Part shown: positions 45,166 to 55,099 of the stretch, in pieces
How the letters are laid out: each line of letters begins with the position of its first letter
Numbering within the stretch: the first letter of the stretch is position 1
Origin: Acidobacteriota bacterium
Lineage (GTDB): Bacteria; Acidobacteriota; Terriglobia; Terriglobales; Acidobacteriaceae
NCBI GenBank assembly: GCA_021779935.1
Contig: JAJXZT010000028.1
Span: forward strand, 1-64,000
Length of the DNA stretch: 64,000 nucleotides
Direction of reading: 5' to 3'
Program-made: the position numbers and the translations under genes
The notes under the pieces: model-generated
What the model saw: only the letters and a program-made list of their open reading frames with translations
Database searches by the model: none
What the model was told of the DNA's origin: nothing

Positions 45166-47211
45166 CTACTGAGCTTCGTTCGCCGGGCTTGCGGCTTCCA
45201 CCTGGGTTCGCGGCGTCTCGCGAGCCACCTGGAGTTCCATGGTCACGCCGGCGCCCCGCGGATAGACGTTCTGCGCGTAAACCTCGCCGCCATGCTGCTT
45301 TACGATTCCGTAGCAGATGCTCAGCCCGAGTCCCGGCCCGTGTCCCAGGCCCTTGGTGCTGAAGAACGGATCGAACGCCCGCGTTACGTCCTTGAAGCCC
45401 GGGCCTGAATCCAGCACGCTGATCAACACTCGCTCGCCCACCCGCCGCGCGTGTACGGAAATCCGTTTCTCGTCGGACAACTGCACCGCATCGCACGCGT
45501 TGCTCATCAGGTGAACCATCACCGTCTTGAGTTGCGCCTCGTCGATTACTACCGCCGGCAGGTCGCCGCCAATCTCGCGTTCGATGGTGATGCCTCCGCG
45601 TTGAAATTCGTACTCGCGCAATGCCACGGCATCCATCACTGCCTGTTCCACGCGCGCCGTCTTCGTCTCCGAGCGCGATTGCCGCGCGAAGCGCAGCAGG
45701 TTATCGATGATCGCGCGCATGCGCAGGGCCTCGCGCCGCATCGTCGAGAGCTCGCGCTGATAGCGGTGCTCCGTGTCCGCCTCTTCCATCAGCTCGCTGT
45801 ACCCGATCACTACCGTCAGTGGATTATTCAGTTCATGCGCCACGCCCGAAACCAGTTGTCCGATCGATGCCAGCTTCTCCTGCAGCATCACCTTCTGTTG
45901 CAGCGATGCCTTCTCGATGGCCACGCCCAGGTCGCCCGCAAGCATCTCCACCGCCGCTACCTCGTCCGCCATCACCGGGGCAGCCGCCGTCCGGTGCAGC
46001 AGCGAGATACATCCCACCATGTTTCCCTGCGGCGAGCGCAGCGGCACCAGCACCTGGTCTCCCGAGTTTCTCGGCTTCCCGTCGAAGCGCCCCGCCTGTC
46101 CACTGGCTATCCGGTAGTCCGCCGGACAGAGGAACGACTTCGCTCCCAGCGGATGCGCCATCGCACACTGTTGCTCCAGCGAACCGCAGTCCACGCCGGA
46201 AATCTGTTCGCGCAGTTCCTGTAGATCGGCGAGGTCCAGCCCCGCGTGGCCCGCCAGTCCGAGCCGTCCCAGCTCGTCGGCCAGCAACACAAGTGCGCTG
46301 CGGTAGTTGGAAACGTCCACCAGCGTCTCGGCCACTTCACCGCAGAAGGACCGTATCTCCACTCCGCCCAGCAGTCGCGACGTCAGGTCCGAAAATCTTC
46401 CCAGTTGCCGCGACAACGCGTGTTCGCGAACCTCGGCTTGTTGCGCCGCCAGCGAACGGTCTTCCAGTTCCATCAGGATCATGCCGAATGCCACGAAGAT
46501 TTTTGGCACGTTCCACAGTTCGCTGCTGACGCCCACTTTGTCCAGGATCGCCGGGGCCAGCATCGACATGCCCCACACCGCCGCCCATGAGAAAAATCCC
46601 ACCGAGGTCAACGCCACGCCGGGACTCAACCGCCGATAGCAGCGCACCACCAGTACGCCAGCCAGCGCATAAATTCCCAAGAGCATCGAGTAGTAGCCGC
46701 CACCAAAGTCCTGATGAACAATGCGCAGGATGGCATCCACCCCGAACGCGAGAACCAGCAATCCCATCAGCACTTCGTAGCCATGCACGCGGCGATGCCA
46801 GATGGCAAACATCACGCTGGTTGGCGCATAGACCGCAATCGCCAGCACAACATACGCTGCCGTTGCGCGCGACTCCCATGCCAGCAGCACCGAGTAGGCA
46901 ATAAACAGCGCGCTGAAACCGCCGAACAGTCCCCAGCGCCATCGCCGGTCTTTGTTAAGCTCCGCCACTGAAATCGCAAACGCCAGTCCGCACACCGCGA
47001 GCGCCGCCACCTGCGCCGCATCCATGGCCCGGTTCGCCCAATCCTGCGGGAACTGGAACATATCCAGCAGGAAGTGCAGGGTCATGATGACCCACCCAAT
47101 CAGCCAGAGGATCAGCCGGGGACTCTTGTTCCTGCCGCGCAGCGAGACAAAGATGCACACCAGCGCACCCAGCACCAGCACCAGCGGCAATTCTGTCAGG
47201 AAATCAGTCAT
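45166..47211 (-). CDS. Membrane sensor histidine kinase with GAF domain
   Basis: 681 residues. Residues 1-240 hold about seven membrane helices (VLGALVCIFVSLRG to SMLAPAILDKV). A GAF-type domain follows (about 270-420). The phospho-acceptor helix is VSGVAHELNNPLTVVIGYSEL. ATP-binding motifs: N-box VHLMSNACDAV, G1 DSGPGFKD, G2 GPGLGLSICYGIVKQHGG. No receiver or response regulator is adjacent, so it is an orphan kinase here. The signal is not known. Confidence 0.92.
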   Translation of the reverse strand: MTDFLTELPLVLVLGALVCIFVSLRGRNKSPRLILWLIGWVIMTLHFLLDMFQFPQDWANRAMDAAQVAALAVCGLAFAISVAELNKDRRWRWGLFGGFSALFIAYSVLLAWESRATAAYVVLAIAVYAPTSVMFAIWHRRVHGYEVLMGLLVLAFGVDAILRIVHQDFGGGYYSMLLGIYALAGVLVVRCYRRLSPGVALTSVGFFSWAAVWGMSMLAPAILDKVGVSSELWNVPKIFVAFGMILMELEDRSLAAQQAEVREHALSRQLGRFSDLTSRLLGGVEIRSFCGEVAETLVDVSNYRSALVLLADELGRLGLAGHAGLDLADLQELREQISGVDCGSLEQQCAMAHPLGAKSFLCPADYRIASGQAGRFDGKPRNSGDQVLVPLRSPQGNMVGCISLLHRTAAAPVMADEVAAVEMLAGDLGVAIEKASLQQKVMLQEKLASIGQLVSGVAHELNNPLTVVIGYSELMEEADTEHRYQRELSTMRREALRMRAIIDNLLRFARQSRSETKTARVEQAVMDAVALREYEFQRGGITIEREIGGDLPAVVIDEAQLKTVMVHLMSNACDAVQLSDEKRISVHARRVGERVLISVLDSGPGFKDVTRAFDPFFSTKGLGHGPGLGLSICYGIVKQHGGEVYAQNVYPRGAGVTMELQVARETPRTQVEAASPANEAQ

Positions 47212-47430
47212 GGTCTCGGAACACCCGGGAAAATGGTCTCATCATCGGCTAACTGCCCGTAAACGGCAAGCGGAAATGGCCCTCCAGTACCATTCTCTGT
47301 TGCCGTTTGCGCGACCTCTGTCCCAGTGTGCAACTGTGGCACATGCCCTGGGTTTGCATCTTTACTGGCGGCATCCCGGAGACTCCGCCAGCATCTATAC
47401 TGTTGTTATCGCCCCGGGACCACATTGCCT

Positions 47431-48279
47431 ATGAAAACCATGAAATTCGTTCGCTGCTTCCTCCTGCTCCTCGCCACGGTGCTCTTCGCCGGTTCGTTCG
47501 TCCTGGCGCAGGAAGGCCCGCTCCGCGACGAGCAGCCCAACGGCCTCACCGTCGACCAGGTCGTCCAGAAATTCGCCGCCAAGGAACAAGTTTTTCAGCA
47601 GGCCCGCCACCACTACACCTGGCACCAGACGATCATCGTGCAGACAATCGACGGCGGTCGCGTCGATGGCGAATATCACTCCGAAGAAGACGTCCTCTTT
47701 GACAATCAGGGGCATCGCATGGAGCGCGTCACCTACGCTCCGGAATCGACCCTCACGCGCATCATGATGACGCAGCAGGATTTCGAGGACATCGAACATC
47801 GCATGCCCTTCGTCCTCACCACCGATGAAATCCCGCTCTATAACATCAAGTACGTGGGCCAGCAGCAGGAAGACGAACTCAACACTTACGTCTTCGACAT
47901 CTCGCCCAAGACGATCGAAAAGAACCGTCGTTATTTCGACGGCCGCATCTGGGTCGACGATCACGACTTCCAGATCGTCAAGACCTATGGCAAGAGCGTG
48001 CCCGACATCGTCAAGAGCAAGAACAACGAGAACCTCTTCCCGCGCTTCACCACCTGGCGTCAGCAGATCGACGGCAAATACTGGTTCCCCGTTTACACAC
48101 GGGTCGATGACGTCCTGCACTTCTCCAACGGCGACGTTCACGTCCGGCAGATCGTGAAGTACACCGACTACCACTACTTCGGCGCCAACGTGAAGATCAC
48201 GTACGAGGGCAAGGAAGTCGAGAAGGCTCCGGACGCCAAGCAGACGCCGCCACAGGAGAATCCGCCACCAAAGAAGTAG
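47431..48279 (+). CDS. Exported LolA-like / outer-membrane lipoprotein-sorting type protein
   Basis: 282 residues with a signal peptide (RCFLLLLATVLFAGSFVLAQ). The mature part is beta-rich: YTWHQTIIVQTIDGGRVDGEY, then TYVFDISPKTIEK and a final YHYFGANVKITYEG. This resembles the LolA-type half-barrel proteins that are abundant in Acidobacteria, with no proven function. It ends in a Pro/Lys-rich tail (PPQENPPPKK). The start could also be the second Met, 9 nt downstream. Confidence 0.7.
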   Translation: MKTMKFVRCFLLLLATVLFAGSFVLAQEGPLRDEQPNGLTVDQVVQKFAAKEQVFQQARHHYTWHQTIIVQTIDGGRVDGEYHSEEDVLFDNQGHRMERVTYAPESTLTRIMMTQQDFEDIEHRMPFVLTTDEIPLYNIKYVGQQQEDELNTYVFDISPKTIEKNRRYFDGRIWVDDHDFQIVKTYGKSVPDIVKSKNNENLFPRFTTWRQQIDGKYWFPVYTRVDDVLHFSNGDVHVRQIVKYTDYHYFGANVKITYEGKEVEKAPDAKQTPPQENPPPKK

Positions 48280-48308
48280 CGGCATTCTCTCCGCGGCAAA
48301 AAATCAAA

Positions 48309-48337
48309 CGCCGTGCTCATCCGGGCACGGCGTTTTT
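48309..48337 (+). terminator. Rho-independent terminator
   Basis: CGCCGTGC (48309-48316) pairs with GCACGGCG (48325-48332), followed by TTTTTGTG. It ends the LolA-like gene. Confidence 0.88.
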
Positions 48338-48356
48338 GTGTCTTGGAATCGCGCGG

Positions 48357-48974
48357 CTAGTAGAACAGGTACTTCCGCCACTTCGCGTCCGAGCGCCCCA
48401 TCATGCGCATCAGGTGGCGGCTCGTATGCAGGCTGAACGGACGCGGCTCGCGCATCAGCTTCATGCTGCACTCGTGCGGCAGGCGGTTTCCTTTTTCGCG
48501 ATTGCAGGAGTGGCAGCACGCCACCAGGTTTTCCCACGTCGAGGCGCCACCGCGCGATCGCGGAATCACGTGGTCCAGCGTCAGTTCGCTCGAATGCAGC
48601 ACCACGCCGCAATACTGGCACGTATTGCGGTCGCGCAGCAGGATGTTCTTGCGCGAGAGGGCGCGCGTCTGGTGTGGAATCCGGCGATACTCCAGCAGTC
48701 TTATCACCGACGGCACGCGGATCGAGAGCCGCGTAGAGTGCAGGAAATGGCCGTTGATCTCTTCCGTCATGGCCACTCCCTTCAGTACCAGGACAATGGC
48801 CCGGCGGGCGGCGCAGACGTTGATCGGTTCATACGATGCGTTGAGTACGAGGACCGGCGCGTGCATCGGCGAGTATCCGGTCTCCGGCCCATGTTCCGCC
48901 GGAGCCAGGACGCCCACGCGCTGCGCGGCTTCAGCGTAGGTGCGGATCGATCTGTGACTCTCCAGTTTGCCCAT
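48357..48974 (-). CDS. HNH endonuclease
   Basis: 205 residues from ATG 48974, 5 nt after the ComF stop. An N-terminal portion has [21 protein letters not shown], the usual family opening. The HNH motif is [25 protein letters not shown] with [15 protein letters not shown], giving two Cys pairs for zinc and the H-N-H residues. This family is widespread as a housekeeping-like nuclease of unknown role. Translational coupling with comF is likely. Confidence 0.9.
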   Translation of the reverse strand: MGKLESHRSIRTYAEAAQRVGVLAPAEHGPETGYSPMHAPVLVLNASYEPINVCAARRAIVLVLKGVAMTEEINGHFLHSTRLSIRVPSVIRLLEYRRIPHQTRALSRKNILLRDRNTCQYCGVVLHSSELTLDHVIPRSRGGASTWENLVACCHSCNREKGNRLPHECSMKLMREPRPFSLHTSRHLMRMMGRSDAKWRKYLFY

Positions 48975-48979
48975 AGTCT

Positions 48980-50071
48980 TCACCCTGTACGCACCGGGCC
49001 GTCGCCAACCACGGCGGCTCGCTCCTCGCCCCGTGCCTCTGTTTCCACCGTCTTCAAACTCCCGAAGGAATCTCCCGTAACCGGGCGCCCGGCGCGTGCC
49101 GCCGTCGCCACCCAGATCGCCTTGGCGCCCGCCTTGCGCAGCACTCGCGCACATTCGGAAACCGTCGCTCCGGTCGTCAGCACGTCGTCCACCAGCAACA
49201 CTTCGCGTCCGCTGATCGCCTTCGCATCGTTCACGGCAAAAGCTCCGTGCAGATTCGTTTGCCGTTGCTCGCGCGTCAGCCCCACTTGCGACTCCGTGGC
49301 GCGACGCCGCTTCAACACGTCGCGGTTCAACTCAAAGCGCAGCGCCGAGCCTCTCTCCATCTGCTTCCATGCCGAGCGCGCAATCAGTTCCGATTGGTTG
49401 AAGCCGCGCTCTCGCAGTTTGCTCGCATGGAGCGGCACGGGAATCAACAGCGGATTTCGCGACGAAAATTCCGGGAGCACTTCGCCCGCCGCTTCCGCGG
49501 TCATGCGGCCCAGTACGCCAGCCGCCGGACGAACATGGTGATACTTCAGGAGGTGAACCAGTTCCCGCAGTCCACCCTCATACGCGCCGTAACTCGCGGC
49601 GCGCGCAAACAACGGGCGCGACTTCAGGCACTCGCCGCATAGCAACTCTCCCTCCCCTGCCGGGGAAGAAGTCTGCATCGACAGGCGCGACGGCATCACC
49701 ACTCCGCATACCGCGCAACGCGGCTGCCGGATGACGGTCATCTTTTCGAGACATTGGTTACAGACGGGAAGGCGGGAAACATTATCGAGCGGGAGCCCGC
49801 AGATGCGGCAGTCGGAAGGGAAAATGGCCGCGAAAATCCCCGCTGCGGCTTCACCAAGGAATCGGACAAAACTCCGTCCTTGAGTTGGCGCAGTTACACT
49901 ACTTCGATGCGCTCCGGGCAACTCTGCCGCCGGAGCGGTCCGAGTTCTGTCCTCGATACTGCTGAAGACTCGCCTCCTTCCCGGACTGGTCCGGGAACTG
50001 TCATAAGTATAAGCCCGATTTCTTCCCGGCGGCAATGCCGCGAACGTCTCGCACGCTGCCGAACCGTTCAA
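48980..50071 (-). CDS. comF: ComF family phosphoribosyltransferase-like protein
   Basis: ComF is needed for DNA uptake in transformable bacteria. Zinc-finger part: [17 protein letters not shown] and CGEC, with [18 protein letters not shown] after it. The phosphoribosyl-binding loop is [14 protein letters not shown]. The open frame is 363 residues, but the family core starts only about residue 70, so the first 70 may be untranslated. Starts there are TTG only (50071, 49921), none with a clear ribosome site, so the N-terminus is uncertain. Confidence 0.85.
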   Translation of the reverse strand: MNGSAACETFAALPPGRNRAYTYDSSRTSPGRRRVFSSIEDRTRTAPAAELPGAHRSSVTAPTQGRSFVRFLGEAAAGIFAAIFPSDCRICGLPLDNVSRLPVCNQCLEKMTVIRQPRCAVCGVVMPSRLSMQTSSPAGEGELLCGECLKSRPLFARAASYGAYEGGLRELVHLLKYHHVRPAAGVLGRMTAEAAGEVLPEFSSRNPLLIPVPLHASKLRERGFNQSELIARSAWKQMERGSALRFELNRDVLKRRRATESQVGLTREQRQTNLHGAFAVNDAKAISGREVLLVDDVLTTGATVSECARVLRKAGAKAIWVATAARAGRPVTGDSFGSLKTVETEARGEERAAVVGDGPVRTG

Positions 50072-50274
50072 CCCTGAGCCGCAAAAACGTTCCCGCCCCG
50101 CCTTCGTTCCGTTTTTGTTTTCTTGCCTGTCTCGCTTCGGCTGGTACAGTAGTGCAGTCAGGCCCTCTATATCACTCCGCCTCCGTTTTGTTGTACTTGT
50201 GGAAACCCCTGCCCGCGTGCTAACTTGCGCGGTTCCTGCAACTTCGCAGTTTCACTGATCTAGAGGACTCACGC

Positions 50275-52338
50275 ATGAGCTCAAAACACCGACCGTACGT
50301 TCCCGCCGACATGCCGATGAAGGAATTCACCTTCCGCGCCATCTTCCTCGGCATGTTGATGACCGGCATCCTGGGTGCCGCCAACGCCTACCTGGGATTG
50401 AAGGCAGGCATGACCATTGCGGCTACCTATCCAGCCGCCGTGATCGGCATGTCAATCCTCCGCCTGATGAAGGGCTCCCTGCTGGAAGAGAACATGGCAC
50501 GTACCATCGGCTCCATCGGCGAGTCCGTGGCAGCCGGCGCCGTCTTCACCATCCCAGCCTTTGTCATTGCCGGCATTTGGCCGGGACTCGGCGGCCACTA
50601 CTGGCAGTCCGTCGCACTCATGATGATCGGCGGCACCCTCGGCATTCTCTTCGTCACCCTGCTGCGCCGCGTGATGGTCGAGGATCCCGAACTTCCCTTC
50701 CCTGAATCCGTCGCCGCCTCCGAAATTCATAAGGCCGGTCAACAGGGTTCCAAGGCCGCCAAGATCCTCTTCGCCAACATGGGCTTCGGCGCCTTCATGT
50801 ACTTCCTCTCCCAGATCAACATCTTCTGGTACGTGAAGACCATGCTGGTGAAGATTCCCGGCGTCCTCGGCGGCCTGAAGATCGGCGGCAGTGCGACTGC
50901 GCCCACGGTGGCAACCGGTGGAGCCGCAGCCGCTGGAGCTGCGTCCGGCACGGTAGTTCCGGCGTATAGCACCTTCAACTCTCCGGCCATCAGCCCCGCA
51001 TATCTCGGCGTGGGCTACATCATCGGCCCGCGCCTCGCTTCGCTGAACTTTGCCGGTGGCGTCATCGCCTGGGGCCTGCTGGTTCCACTCCTAACTTACT
51101 TCCTGGCTCCGCATCTCCCGGCCATGCCCGCCGGTGCGCACGCTATCGACTACTGGAGCGGCGTTGCCAACGGCATCTGGTTCTCCATCGTGCGTCCCAT
51201 CGCCGTCGGCGGCATGTTGGTCGGCGCCGGGTTCACCCTCTTCCGGATGCGCAAACAGCTTGGCGCCGGAATGTCCCGCGCCGTCTCCGACCTCAAGAAG
51301 TCGGCCGCCGCGCATGAAGTCAGCGATCGCACCGAGCGTGACCTGAACTCCAAGGTCGTCTTCGCCGGCGTCGGCATCGTCTTCATCGCGATGATCGCCC
51401 TCTACTACTTCTTCATTCACAATGCCGGCAACCTGACGCAGGGCAAGATCATCGGTGGCGCCATCGTTGCCGCTCTGGTCATGGTCGTCCTCGGCTTCTT
51501 CTTCGCCGCCGTCTCCGGAAACCTCGTCGGCATGATTGGTTCGTCCAACAACCCGGTCAGCGGCCTCACGCTCTGCACCCTGGTTGTCGCCGCACTGCTC
51601 ATGATTGCTCTCGGCGTCTCCGGCCCCGGAGGTGTTGCCGCCGTGCTCGGAGTCGCTGCCGTTGTCTGCGTCTCCTCGGCTGTTGCCGGTGAAATGTTGC
51701 AGGACCTCAAGGTCGGCCACATCCTCGGCGGCACGCCGTCGAAGATGCAGATCGGCGACATCTTCGGCATCATCGTCGCCTCGCTCGTCCTCTTCTTCCC
51801 GCTGATGATTCTCGACAAGGCCTACCACTTCGGAAGCGCCGCTCTCCCTGCCCCGCAGGCTGGCCTCATGGCCATGCTGGCAAAGGGCATCGTCGGCGGC
51901 ACCATGGCGTGGCCCCTGGTCATTGTCGGCATCCTGATGGGCTTCGCGCTCATCATGGTGGAGGTCAAGAGCCCCATGCTCTTCTCCGTCGGCATGTACC
52001 TGCCGCTGGAAACCACTTTCGCCATCTTCATCGGCGGCGTTATTCGCTGGGTCACCGACAAGTTGCGCGACCGCCGCGGCTACAACGACGCACAGAAAGC
52101 GCGCGTCGATAACGCCGGTGTGCTCACCGCATCCGGCCTCATCGCTGGCGAGGCGCTTTGCGGCCTCGTCGTCGCCGGTATCGTCGGTAGCGGTCACTCG
52201 CTGCCCGATCTCCACATCGGCTCGTTCTGGTTCTCCGGTCTTATCGGCCTTGCCGTCCTGGTCGCGGTCATGATCCGCGTCCCGCTCGCCAACGCCGGCC
52301 GTCCGGAAGATCCCGCTCCGCCGACCGCGATTATGTAA
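50275..52338 (+). CDS. OPT family oligopeptide transporter
   Basis: 687 residues and about 14-16 membrane helices. The first helix block has MKEFTFRAIFLGMLMTGILGAANAYLGLKAG (partly quoted), a strong OPT marker. Members move small peptides or metal chelates; the substrate here is unknown. Shine-Dalgarno is weak (AGAGGACTC). A terminator follows. Confidence 0.92.
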   Translation: MSSKHRPYVPADMPMKEFTFRAIFLGMLMTGILGAANAYLGLKAGMTIAATYPAAVIGMSILRLMKGSLLEENMARTIGSIGESVAAGAVFTIPAFVIAGIWPGLGGHYWQSVALMMIGGTLGILFVTLLRRVMVEDPELPFPESVAASEIHKAGQQGSKAAKILFANMGFGAFMYFLSQINIFWYVKTMLVKIPGVLGGLKIGGSATAPTVATGGAAAAGAASGTVVPAYSTFNSPAISPAYLGVGYIIGPRLASLNFAGGVIAWGLLVPLLTYFLAPHLPAMPAGAHAIDYWSGVANGIWFSIVRPIAVGGMLVGAGFTLFRMRKQLGAGMSRAVSDLKKSAAAHEVSDRTERDLNSKVVFAGVGIVFIAMIALYYFFIHNAGNLTQGKIIGGAIVAALVMVVLGFFFAAVSGNLVGMIGSSNNPVSGLTLCTLVVAALLMIALGVSGPGGVAAVLGVAAVVCVSSAVAGEMLQDLKVGHILGGTPSKMQIGDIFGIIVASLVLFFPLMILDKAYHFGSAALPAPQAGLMAMLAKGIVGGTMAWPLVIVGILMGFALIMVEVKSPMLFSVGMYLPLETTFAIFIGGVIRWVTDKLRDRRGYNDAQKARVDNAGVLTASGLIAGEALCGLVVAGIVGSGHSLPDLHIGSFWFSGLIGLAVLVAVMIRVPLANAGRPEDPAPPTAIM

Positions 52339-52354
52339 TCGCTGTTGATTCCTC

Positions 52355-52387
52355 AAAGGGCATCCGCAAGGGTGCCCTTTCTTTTTG
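52355..52387 (+). terminator. Rho-independent terminator after the OPT gene
   Basis: AAAGGGCATCC (52355-52365) pairs with GGGTGCCCTTT (52370-52380), 11 pairs with one wobble, GCAA loop, then CTTTTTG. Confidence 0.85.
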
Positions 52388-52437
52388 TCCTCCGATTCCT
52401 CTGCTGCCTCCGCGTCCTCTGCGTTAATCTTTTCTTC

Positions 52438-53139
52438 GTGTCGATTGCCGAAAACATCTCTGCCATTCGTGAGCGCATCTCCAGCGCCGCTCATCGCGCC
52501 GGACGCAATCCGGACTCCGTCGCGCTGATGGCCGTCTCCAAGACTCGTCCCGCCGAGGACATTCGCGCCGCTTACGAAGCCGGGCAGCGGCTCTTCGGCG
52601 AGAATCGCGTGCAGGAATTTGCCGCCAAATCCGGCGCCCTGCGCGATCTCTCCGCCGCCGAGTTCCACCTCATCGGACACCTGCAATCCAACAAGTCCGC
52701 GAAGGCCGCCGAGCTTTTCCACGCCGTCGACTCCCTCGATTCGCTCAAGCTCGCCGAGCGCCTCAATGCTGCCGCGCAATCGCTCAACGTGCGGCTCTCC
52801 GTCCTCATCGAGATCAACATTGGCGGTGAGGCGGCCAAAACCGGCCTCGCCCCTGACGCCGCGGAGCTCATCGACCTGCTCTCCGCCGCGCCGCGTCTCT
52901 CGTCGCTCGACTTCCGTGGCCTCATGACCGTGCCGCCCTTCACCGACGATCCTGAAGGAGCGCGCCCTTACTTCCGCACATTGCGCGAACTCCGCGACCG
53001 GCTTGCGATACAATTCCCGGCACTCACCCTGCGTGAGCTTTCCATGGGAATGTCCCACGATTTCGAAGTCGCCATCGAAGAGGGCTCCACCTGTGTACGG
53101 GTCGGTACGGCCATCTTCGGCGCCCGGAGCTATGCATGA
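52438..53139 (+). CDS. yggS: YggS-family PLP homeostasis protein
   Basis: Binds pyridoxal phosphate and keeps free PLP balanced. 233 residues. The Lys motif is LMAVSKTRPAEDIRAAY, and GENRVQEF and FHLIGHLQSNK follow. LSMGMSHDFEVAIEEG is the C-terminal phosphate-binding loop. GTG 52438 gives VSIAENISAIRERI, the family start, though it has no clear ribosome site. The next gene overlaps by 4 bp. Confidence 0.93.
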   Translation: MSIAENISAIRERISSAAHRAGRNPDSVALMAVSKTRPAEDIRAAYEAGQRLFGENRVQEFAAKSGALRDLSAAEFHLIGHLQSNKSAKAAELFHAVDSLDSLKLAERLNAAAQSLNVRLSVLIEINIGGEAAKTGLAPDAAELIDLLSAAPRLSSLDFRGLMTVPPFTDDPEGARPYFRTLRELRDRLAIQFPALTLRELSMGMSHDFEVAIEEGSTCVRVGTAIFGARSYA

Positions 53140-53477
53140 AAAAGTTTGACCTGGTTCTCGCCTGGCTGCTCGTCGCCCTTGGAGTCCTCCACTGCTGCGC
53201 CACGTTTGCGTTCTACAAGTCGCTTGTGCTCAATGCCGTCTGGTTTTTCGCCGCTGGCATTGCATTCCTCGCTGTCGGCTTCTGCAACATCGCCCGCATC
53301 CGCCACTCGTCGGACGCGCTTCTCCGCGTGCTTTCCGTCATTGCCAACGCGTTCAGCCTTCTCGTCTGCATCGCCTTCATCTGGATATTCGGACACGCCA
53401 TTGCCTCCGCGCCGCAGGCCATCGTTGTCGGCCTGGTCGTGCTGCTGGAATTGATCTTCTCGGCCACTGCCCGATGA
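53136..53477 (+). CDS. Four-helix membrane protein (113 aa)
   Basis: Four hydrophobic segments at about 5-27, 32-50, 64-82 and 88-108. No family recognised. It lies where YggT is found in other bacteria (yggS-yggT-yggU), but its helices and loops do not show the YggT pattern. Overlaps at both ends by 4 bp suggest co-translation. Confidence 0.65.
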   Translation: MKKFDLVLAWLLVALGVLHCCATFAFYKSLVLNAVWFFAAGIAFLAVGFCNIARIRHSSDALLRVLSVIANAFSLLVCIAFIWIFGHAIASAPQAIVVGLVVLLELIFSATAR

Positions 53478-53770
53478 TTCCCGTCCGCGACTCCGCCGCC
53501 GGCGCAACCTTCGCCGTAAAGGTGCACCCGCGCGCGAAGAAGGATGCCATCACCGGCGAAATTGGCGATGCGCTCAAGCTCGCTCTCACCGCGCCTCCCA
53601 TAGAGGGCCGCGCCAATGAAGCCTGCATCGAATTCTTCGCGAAAGTTTTGAGAGTACCGCGCTCGTCGGTTAGTATTGCGAGCGGCCAATCCAGCCGTGC
53701 CAAGGTCGTTCGCGTGCACGCGCTCTCGGCCTCGGAAGTCGAACAACGCTTGCGGGCGGCCATCGGTTAG
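53474..53770 (+). CDS. DUF167 (YggU) family protein
   Basis: 98 residues. The core reads VHPRAKKDAITGEIGDALKL and APPIEGRANEACIEFFAKVL, standard for DUF167. SIASGQSSRAKVVRV follows. Function unknown; often next to yggS and yggT. ATG overlaps the previous stop by 4 bp. Confidence 0.9.
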   Translation: MIPVRDSAAGATFAVKVHPRAKKDAITGEIGDALKLALTAPPIEGRANEACIEFFAKVLRVPRSSVSIASGQSSRAKVVRVHALSASEVEQRLRAAIG

Positions 53771-53801
53771 CTGCTGCAAGGCACACGCGGAGGAGAACAC
53801 T

Positions 53802-55085
53802 TTGAGCTTTGCGCAGCGCTGGGAAGACATTCGCACCGGTTTCGAGCGCCCCTTCTGGGTCGCCAACGTCAGTGAGCTTTTCGAGCGGCTCTCCTACTAC
53901 GCCGCCTTCTCGTCACTGGCGCTGTATCTCAGTGAAACCCTGAAATTCCCCATCAAGGAAGTCGGCACGCTCACCGGTCTCTTCGGCGGCATGGTCTGGT
54001 TCCTCGCCGCTTTCGGCGGCACACTGGCCGATCACCTTGGCTTCCGCCGCGCGCTTTCGCTCGCGTATTTCATCCTGAGCGTTTCCTACTTCCTCATCGG
54101 CTCCATCGGTTCTCCGTGGCTTGCGCCGGTGCGCAACGTGATGCCGCTGATCGTTCTCGTAACGGTCATCCTGATCCTGCCCGCCTTCGGCGTCGCGCTG
54201 GTGAAACCCTGCGTCGTCGGCACCACGGCCGATGCCTCGAAGGAAAACGTCCGCTCCATCGGCTACTCGATTTACTACACCATCGTCAACATCGGCGGCG
54301 CTGCCGGTCCGTTTGTCGCCTCCATCGTTCACCGGCATATGCGCGTGGAAGATGTCTTCCGTGTCGCGGCGCTCAGCGTCTTCCTTATGTTTTTTGCCGT
54401 GCTGCTGCTCTTCAAGCAGCCGAAGCGCAGGCATGCCGCGGCGTCCGGTGGACTTGGCCAGGCCGGAAAGAATTTCTGGACCGTCGTCACCAATCCGCGC
54501 TTCATGCTCTTCCTGCTGATCTTCTCCGGCTACTACATCGTCTACTGGCAGGAGTTCATCATCCTGCCGCTCTACGTCGTCAAGTTCATCAACCCGCATG
54601 CCGACACCGAACTGCTCCTGGTGACAGGTCCGTTGACCGTCATCGCCCTGCAGATGATCGTCGGATTCCTGACGCAGAAGGTCTCTTCGATTCGAGCCGT
54701 CGCCGCAGGAACCCTTGTTTCCGGAGTGGCGTGGGGAATCCTGTTGCTCCACCCCACGGTGCCGATGGTGGTCGTCACGCTGATCGCCATCTCCATCGGT
54801 GAAGTCATCATGTCGCCGCACTACTACGATTACATCTCGCGGCTCGCGCCTCCGGGACAACAGGGTACGTATATGGGCTTCGCCTTCATGCCCATCGGCA
54901 TCGGCTCGCTGGTCGGTGGATGGCTCGGCGGAACGCTCTTGTATCGCTACGGCCAGGTTTCACACCAGCCCCAGAAGATCTGGTACACCATCATCGCCAT
55001 TGGCGTCGCCACCGCGCTGCTCCTCTGGGCCTACGACCGCTTCCTGCAGCCGCGCCACGAAACATCGGAAGCCGCAGGCGACTAA
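53802..55085 (+). CDS. POT/MFS-type peptide transporter-like protein
   Basis: Start TTG 53802 is 6 nt after AGGAG (53791-53795), giving 427 residues. ERLSYYAAFSSLALYLSE is a POT-family motif (proton-coupled peptide transport). Twelve membrane helices are predicted. KPCVVGTTADASKE is in the first half. The substrate is inferred as peptides only. Confidence 0.82.
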   Translation: MSFAQRWEDIRTGFERPFWVANVSELFERLSYYAAFSSLALYLSETLKFPIKEVGTLTGLFGGMVWFLAAFGGTLADHLGFRRALSLAYFILSVSYFLIGSIGSPWLAPVRNVMPLIVLVTVILILPAFGVALVKPCVVGTTADASKENVRSIGYSIYYTIVNIGGAAGPFVASIVHRHMRVEDVFRVAALSVFLMFFAVLLLFKQPKRRHAAASGGLGQAGKNFWTVVTNPRFMLFLLIFSGYYIVYWQEFIILPLYVVKFINPHADTELLLVTGPLTVIALQMIVGFLTQKVSSIRAVAAGTLVSGVAWGILLLHPTVPMVVVTLIAISIGEVIMSPHYYDYISRLAPPGQQGTYMGFAFMPIGIGSLVGGWLGGTLLYRYGQVSHQPQKIWYTIIAIGVATALLLWAYDRFLQPRHETSEAAGD

Positions 55086-55099
55086 GGGCAAAGGCTCTT

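Noticed and set aside
51091-53058. 655-aa minus-strand frame
   Set aside because: Antisense shadow of the OPT transporter and yggS; Asp/Glu/Gly-rich with no recognisable motif.
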